In this document: positions 59,725 to 64,000 of the stretch, in pieces
Layout of the letters: every line of letters begins with the position of its first letter
Numbering within the stretch: position 1 is the stretch's first letter
Assembly: GCF_000711225.1 (NCBI RefSeq)
Contig: NZ_JOMG01000004.1
Coordinates: forward strand, 310,001 to 374,000
DNA length: 64,000 nucleotides
Direction: 5' to 3'
DNA from: Pelobacter seleniigenes DSM 18267
GTDB lineage: Bacteria > Desulfobacterota > Desulfuromonadia > Desulfuromonadales > Geopsychrobacteraceae
Notes under the pieces: generated by a model
Told to the model about the DNA's origin: nothing
Databases searched by the model: none
What the model saw: the letters and a program-made list of their open reading frames with translations, nothing else
Made by a program: the position numbers and the translations under genes

Positions 59725-59982
59725 GCGATGAAAAGGAGTAGTAGGCTGTTGATCCGTCTAAGAGAGCCGGTGGTTGCTGCAAACCGGTACGGAGAACGCT
59801 GAACTCGCCTTGGAGCTGCTGGAGTGAAGCCGGTGGTTGTGGTTAGCTACAGTCGTGAGCCTGCGTAAAGGGATAAAGAAGGTTTGTCGCACCACTGGTG
59901 TTGATGAACGAACCAGGGTGGTACCGCGAAGCTGAAGCTCTCGCCCCTGTATTTTTCATACAGGAGCGGGAGCTTTTTTTAT
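59725..59982 (+). ncRNA. T-box riboswitch, leucine specific
   Basis: Has the invariant T-box AGGGTGGTACCGCG (59915-59928), the stem I AGAGAG near 59761 with a GCTG apical loop, and a likely specifier CTC (Leu) at 59804-59806 in GAACTCG. TGGU in the T-box pairs with tRNA ACCA, fitting the discriminator A of tRNA-Leu. The terminator (59935-59982) has arms AGCTCTCGCCCCTGTAT against ATACAGGAGCGGGAGCT, 15 of 17 paired, then T7. Uncharged tRNA-Leu should stabilise the antiterminator and turn on leuA. Confidence 0.93.
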
Positions 59983-60119
59983 TTTTGCAACCGAAAGGGG
60001 GTGGTTCTGACGTGGAATCTGACCTGAGTGACCTGCTGACGCATACGCAAACGACACAGACAATCAAACTGAACTGCCCCGGAACAGTGTGACCGGGGAA
60101 CCAGAACAAGGAGCCCGAA

Positions 60120-61658
60120 ATGAAACAGGACAATATCATTATTTTTGACACCACCTTACGTGACGGTGAACAATCCCCCGGCGCCAGTATGAATATCGAA
60201 GAAAAGCTGCGGATTGCCACTCAGCTGGAACGTCTTAACGTCGACGTTATGGAAGCTGGCTTTCCCATCGCTTCGGAAGGTGACTTTGAGGCCGTTAAAA
60301 AGATCGCCCAGACGGTTAAAAACTGTCAGGTGGCCGGTTTGTCCCGGGCCAGCAATATGGATATCGATCGGGCTTGGGAAGCTTTGAAATACGCCGGCGA
60401 ACGCGGGCGGATCCATACCTTCATCGCGACCAGCGATATCCATATGAAATACAAACTGAAGATGAGTGAGCAGGAGGTCCTCGACGCGGCGGTGGCCGCA
60501 GTCAAGCGGGCCAAAAGCTACACCCCGAATGTCGAATTTTCACCGGAAGACGCGACCCGCACCAGGTTGCCGTTTCTCGCTCAGGTCGTTCAGGCCGCTA
60601 TCGAGGCTGGCGCCACGACAGTGAATATCCCGGATACGGTCGGTTATACCATTCCCACCGAATATGCCGAAATCATCCGTTACCTGAAAGCGAATGTCAG
60701 TAATATCGACCAGGCGATCATTTCCGTTCATTGCCATAACGACCTCGGGCTTGCCGTCGCCAATTCACTGGCCGCGGTTCAGGCTGGTGCCCGGCAGGTT
60801 GAGTGTACCATCAACGGGATCGGCGAGCGGGCCGGCAACTGTTCCCTTGAGGAAGTGGTGATGACCTTGCGGACTCGGCAGGATATCCTGCCTTATGCGA
60901 CCAGGGCGGTTACGGAACAGATCACTCCGGCCAGCAAGCTGCTTTCAACCATTACTGGTCTGTTGATTCAGCCGAACAAGGCGATTGTCGGTGCCAACGC
61001 CTTTGCTCACGAAGCCGGCATCCATCAGCATGGGGTGTTGATGGATAAATCCACTTACGAAATCATGACTCCCGAGTCGGTCGGCCTGAACCAGAACAAG
61101 TTGGTTCTCGGTAAGCATTCCGGGCGGCATGCCTTCATCGACCGTCTCAAACATCTCGGTTATGATCTCTCCCGGGAAGAGGTGGATAAAGCATTTACCC
61201 GCTTCAAAGCGTTGGCAGACATGAAGAAAGAGATCTTCGATGAGGATCTCGATGCCATTATCGCCGATGAAGTGCTGCGGGTTCCGGAAACTTACAAGTT
61301 GCAGCAGATGAACGTCAGTTCCGGTTCTTTTGCCGCACCGACCGCGACGGTATCCATGGAGATCGAAGGGAAAAATAAAAAGACCGCGGTCATTGGCGAT
61401 GGTCCGGTGGACGCAACCTTTAAAGCGATTAAGAAATTGACCAAAAGCAAGGCGCCGTTGCTGAACTTTTCGGTCGGGGCCATTACCGGCGGCACGGATG
61501 CCCAGGGCGAGTGTACCGTTCGCCTGCAATCCGAAGACGGTCGGGAAGTCCTTGGACAGGGGGCCCACCCGGATATCATCGTGGCCAGCGCCAAGGCCTA
61601 TATCAATGCTTTGAATAAAATTGCCGGCAATCAGAAACGGATCAAGGCCGACCTTTGA
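60120..61658 (+). CDS. leuA: 2-Isopropylmalate synthase
   Basis: 512 residues; condenses 2-ketoisovalerate with acetyl-CoA, the first step of leucine synthesis. TIM barrel with FDTTLRDGEQSPG, VHCHNDLGLAVANSL (metal His), and the C-terminal LeuA allosteric dimer domain (about 390-512) for leucine feedback. AAGGAGC before ATG 60120. First of leuACD. Confidence 0.97.
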   Translation: MKQDNIIIFDTTLRDGEQSPGASMNIEEKLRIATQLERLNVDVMEAGFPIASEGDFEAVKKIAQTVKNCQVAGLSRASNMDIDRAWEALKYAGERGRIHTFIATSDIHMKYKLKMSEQEVLDAAVAAVKRAKSYTPNVEFSPEDATRTRLPFLAQVVQAAIEAGATTVNIPDTVGYTIPTEYAEIIRYLKANVSNIDQAIISVHCHNDLGLAVANSLAAVQAGARQVECTINGIGERAGNCSLEEVVMTLRTRQDILPYATRAVTEQITPASKLLSTITGLLIQPNKAIVGANAFAHEAGIHQHGVLMDKSTYEIMTPESVGLNQNKLVLGKHSGRHAFIDRLKHLGYDLSREEVDKAFTRFKALADMKKEIFDEDLDAIIADEVLRVPETYKLQQMNVSSGSFAAPTATVSMEIEGKNKKTAVIGDGPVDATFKAIKKLTKSKAPLLNFSVGAITGGTDAQGECTVRLQSEDGREVLGQGAHPDIIVASAKAYINALNKIAGNQKRIKADL

Positions 61659-61692
61659 ACCGTTGCTTTTATGACAATCAACAGGAGCGTAC

Positions 61693-62976
61693 ATGGGCAA
61701 GACATTAGCAGAGAAGATATTTGACAGTCATTTACGGGATGAACCATTCCCCGGAACCCAGGTGCTCGACCTGGACCGGGTGCTTTGTCATGAAATTACC
61801 ACCCCGGTCGCCATTGCGGACCTGGTCTGGCGTGGCAAGGACAGGGTTTTTGATAAAAACAAGCTGAAGGTGGTGATTGATCATGTGACCCCTTCCAAGG
61901 ATTCCAAAACCGCGACCCAGGCCAAAATTCTGCGTGACTGGGCCCGGCGGCACGAGATCCCGGACTTTTTCGACGTTGGTCGCAATGGCGTCTGTCATGC
62001 GATTTTCCCTGAAAAGGGGTATATCCGTCCTGGGTTCACAGTGATCATGGGGGACAGCCACACCTGTACGCACGGTGCCTTCGGCGCCTTTGCCGCCGGG
62101 GTTGGTACCACCGACCTTGAGGTCGGGATCCTCAAGGGGGTCTGTGCGTTCCGCAAACCGGCCACCATCCGGGTCAACCTGGACGGGAAATTGCCGGTCG
62201 GGGTCTATTCCAAGGACGTGATTCTGTATGTCATCGGACAACTCGGGGTCAACGGAGCCACCGATCACGTCATCGAATTTCGTGGTCCGGTCGTTGAAGC
62301 AATGAGCATGGAAGCGCGGATGACTCTTTGCAATATGGCGATCGAGGCCGGCGGAACCTCCGGTGTTTGTATGCCTGATATGGTGACCGTCGATTACCTT
62401 TGGGAATTTATTCAGGATGAGTTTGCGGATAAGGCCGCAGCCCTGGCCGAGTACCGGCAGTGGGTATCCGATGATGATGCCGTGTATGCCAAAACTCTGG
62501 ATATCGATGTCTCGGCGCTGGAGCCCCAGGTGACCTTCGACTACAAGCCTGATTGTGTCAAACCGGTCAAGGAATTGGCCGGGGCCGTGGTTGACCAGAT
62601 TTATATCGGCACCTGTACCAACGGTCGTATCGAGGACCTGCGCCAAGCGGCAGAGGTTCTTAAAGGACGGAAAATTGCCGATTCGGTGCGGGCGATTGTG
62701 TCGCCGGCAACACCGAAGATTTTTAACGATGCCCTGGCCGAAGGGCTCATTCAGATCTTTATGGATGCCGGTTTCTGTGTGACCAATCCGACTTGCGGAG
62801 CCTGTCTTGGAATGAGTAACGGCGTTCTTGCCGAAGGTGAGGTCTGTGCCTCGACCAGCAACAGAAATTTTAACGGACGCATGGGCAAAGGCGGTATGGT
62901 TCATTTGATGAGTCCGGCCACGGCAGCGGCTACGGCTGTGGCCGGTGTCATTACCGATGCCCGCACCCTTGCCTAG
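61693..62976 (+). CDS. leuC: 3-Isopropylmalate dehydratase large subunit
   Basis: 427 residues, shorter than the 470-residue enterobacterial type. Aconitase family; 4Fe-4S Cys in GTCTNGR, and CxxC in TNPTCGACLGMSNG; substrate residues in GDSHTCTHGAFG. Works with LeuD. AGGAGC before ATG 61693. Similar to the HacA/short LeuC branch. Confidence 0.96.
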   Translation: MGKTLAEKIFDSHLRDEPFPGTQVLDLDRVLCHEITTPVAIADLVWRGKDRVFDKNKLKVVIDHVTPSKDSKTATQAKILRDWARRHEIPDFFDVGRNGVCHAIFPEKGYIRPGFTVIMGDSHTCTHGAFGAFAAGVGTTDLEVGILKGVCAFRKPATIRVNLDGKLPVGVYSKDVILYVIGQLGVNGATDHVIEFRGPVVEAMSMEARMTLCNMAIEAGGTSGVCMPDMVTVDYLWEFIQDEFADKAAALAEYRQWVSDDDAVYAKTLDIDVSALEPQVTFDYKPDCVKPVKELAGAVVDQIYIGTCTNGRIEDLRQAAEVLKGRKIADSVRAIVSPATPKIFNDALAEGLIQIFMDAGFCVTNPTCGACLGMSNGVLAEGEVCASTSNRNFNGRMGKGGMVHLMSPATAAATAVAGVITDARTLA

Positions 62977-62992
62977 AATCAGGAGCAGATGA

Positions 62993-63523
62993 ATGCAGAA
63001 GAGCTTTGGGGGGGCGGCCATTTTTCTCGACCGCTCCGATATCAATACCGATGAGATCATCCCGGCGAAGTATCTGACCGAGGTGACCAAGGAAGCCCTG
63101 AAACCTTATATTCTTGAAGACCTGACACTGGATGGATTCGATCCGAAAGGTGCAGCTCTACAGAACGCGACGGTTATTGTGACCCGTGAGAATTTCGGTT
63201 GCGGTTCGTCACGCGAACATGCTCCCTGGGTTTTCGAGGTTAACGACGTGCATACCATTATCGCGGAAAGTTATGCCCGGATTTTCAGGCAGAACATGTT
63301 TAACTGTGGGATGTTGGCCATTGAACTGCCAAAGGCAAATGTCGATGAACTGATGGAATTGCGTCGCGGTGGACCGGTCAGCATCCGCGTTGATCTGGAC
63401 CAACAACGGGTTATCGCTGAAGGTGGCTCCGGGGAAAAAGAATTTTCTTTTGAGATCAGTCCCTTTGACAAGGCCCTGGTCAATGCCGGCGGGTGGGTTG
63501 AATTTGCGGATGCCCGCTATTAA
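62993..63523 (+). CDS. leuD: 3-Isopropylmalate dehydratase small subunit
   Basis: 176 residues. Swivelling domain with INTDEIIPAKYL and ENFGCGSSREHAPWV, the LeuD signature. AGGAGC before ATG 62993 and 16 bases after leuC. No leuB follows in the window; a strong terminator does. Confidence 0.96.
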   Translation: MQKSFGGAAIFLDRSDINTDEIIPAKYLTEVTKEALKPYILEDLTLDGFDPKGAALQNATVIVTRENFGCGSSREHAPWVFEVNDVHTIIAESYARIFRQNMFNCGMLAIELPKANVDELMELRRGGPVSIRVDLDQQRVIAEGGSGEKEFSFEISPFDKALVNAGGWVEFADARY

Positions 63524-63541
63524 TGAGGTTGTTCAGGTGAA

Positions 63542-63587
63542 CTCCACAAAAAAACCGACGTTTCAAACCGTCGGTTTTTTTGTGGAG
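63542..63587. terminator. Terminator between leuD and the DsbC-like gene
   Basis: Perfect 19-bp arms (63542-63560 and 63569-63587) including A7/T7 tracts, loop TTTCAAAC; works for both converging genes. Confidence 0.92.
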
Positions 63588-63612
63588 CCCTTTATGGTCA
63601 GCGGCCGGGCGG

Positions 63613-64000
63613 TTACTTGTCGGCCGGGGTGTTTTCTTTGATCAATGTCATCAGATCCGCCAGGGAGTGGTAGCCGGGAAAGATCAAGCCGTTCGGCATA
63701 ATCAGGGACGGCGTGCCGCGGATCCCCAATTTTTGAGCCAGGGCCAGGTTTTTGTCTCCGGCATCGGTGTCACAATCCGGTTTGGGGAGGGCTTTTCCGG
63801 CAAAGGCCATTTCCAGCTGGTCAATTGATTTGTTGCAGATAATGGTCTTGGTTATTTCTTTGGAACTCTGCTTGAAGGGGACCAGTTTCAATTTGAAGGC
63901 CAGTTCCGGGTGTTCCTTAACCGCTTCCAGCAGCACCTGGTGCAGCTGGCTGCAGTACGGACAATGGGGATCGGTAAAGACCAGGATCGGATGCTTCGCG
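63613..64000 (-). CDS. DsbC-like thiol-disulfide protein, 5' end outside window
   Basis: The frame is open from the window edge (base 64000 downward) to the stop at 63613. Visible part has the thioredoxin-fold CPYC motif (FTDPHCPYC) and, about 80 residues on, GIRGTPSLIMPNG, the cis-Pro loop. This matches the DsbC/DsbG family of periplasmic disulphide isomerases, whose N-terminal signal peptide and dimerisation domain would lie beyond the window. Truncated by the edge, not a pseudogene. Confidence 0.88.
   Translation of the reverse strand, partial: AKHPILVFTDPHCPYCSQLHQVLLEAVKEHPELAFKLKLVPFKQSSKEITKTIICNKSIDQLEMAFAGKALPKPDCDTDAGDKNLALAQKLGIRGTPSLIMPNGLIFPGYHSLADLMTLIKENTPADK

Larger units (their letters stand above)
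59618..60119 (+). promoter_or_regulatory. leuA leader region
   Basis: 502 bases without a gene: promoter (59678-59706), T-box riboswitch with its terminator, and a GC hairpin CCCCGG-N10-CCGGGG (60077-60098) just before the AAGGAGC of leuA. Confidence 0.85.

Noticed and set aside
61732-63090. 452-codon frame opposite leuC
   Set aside because: Shadow of leuC.

Overview
The window is 64 kb of a dense, mostly core bacterial chromosome (moderately GC-rich, short intergenic gaps, intact genes). It most resembles a Desulfuromonadales-type deltaproteobacterium (Geobacter / Pelobacter / Desulfuromonas relatives). This is inferred from GEMM riboswitches, a T-box in front of leuA, an in-frame UGA selenoprotein, MoxR-DUF58-TgpA genes, a PssA/Psd pair beside the branched-chain amino acid genes, and gene order rpsB-tsf-pyrH-frr-uppS-cdsA-dxr-rseP-tsaB. 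No phage, insertion sequence, tRNA, rRNA or CRISPR array was seen.

Layout. 1-2.3 kb: end of guaB and guaA (GMP synthesis). 2.3-4.1 kb: a chemoreceptor with an extra C-terminal domain. 4.2-8.1 kb: an accessory cluster of a NosL-like copper-binding protein, a small membrane protein, an FtsX/MacB-type ABC permease, its ATPase and an 8-helix membrane protein with Cys/His motifs; this is the least understood system here. 8.1-11.1 kb: HNH protein, a lipoprotein built of a duplicated domain, an acyl-CoA dehydrogenase. 11.4-14.0 kb: a gammaproteobacterial-style ilvC/ilvY divergent pair. 14.0-14.9 kb: an exonuclease followed by a 75-residue SelW/Rdx selenoprotein that is split by UGA. 15.1-17.2 kb: WYL regulator, a small unknown protein, Maf. 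17.2-22.3 kb: two tandem GEMM-I riboswitches, each with its own terminator, in front of a 1098-residue repeat-rich secreted protein and a lipoprotein. 22.3-30.4 kb: DUF3422, guaC, dnaE, accA, rlpA. 30.4-34.8 kb: cold-shock gene, then moxR-DUF58-tgpA, where DUF58 appears to start at AUC. 34.9-39.9 kb: tautomerase, zinc-ribbon protein, MBL hydrolase, mgsA, tgt, an orphan Cas6-like RAMP protein. 39.9-46.4 kb: eno, glycosyltransferase, ahcY, lptG/lptF. 46.7-55.1 kb: translation / isoprenoid / envelope cluster. 55.4-63.5 kb: DUF465, ilvBN, psd-pssA, a leucine T-box, leuACD. The last 0.4 kb is the C-terminal part of a DsbC-like thiol protein.

How the parts work together. Branched-chain amino acid synthesis is split between ilvBN/leuACD (T-box and leader controlled) and a remote class II ilvC under IlvY. 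Purine balance is represented by guaB/guaA and the opposing guaC. Cyclic-dinucleotide signalling controls a secreted protein/lipoprotein pair. Envelope biogenesis (lptFG, uppS, cdsA, dxr, rseP, psd, pssA, rlpA, accA) is unusually well represented. Database identities are from recognition of families, not from searches.
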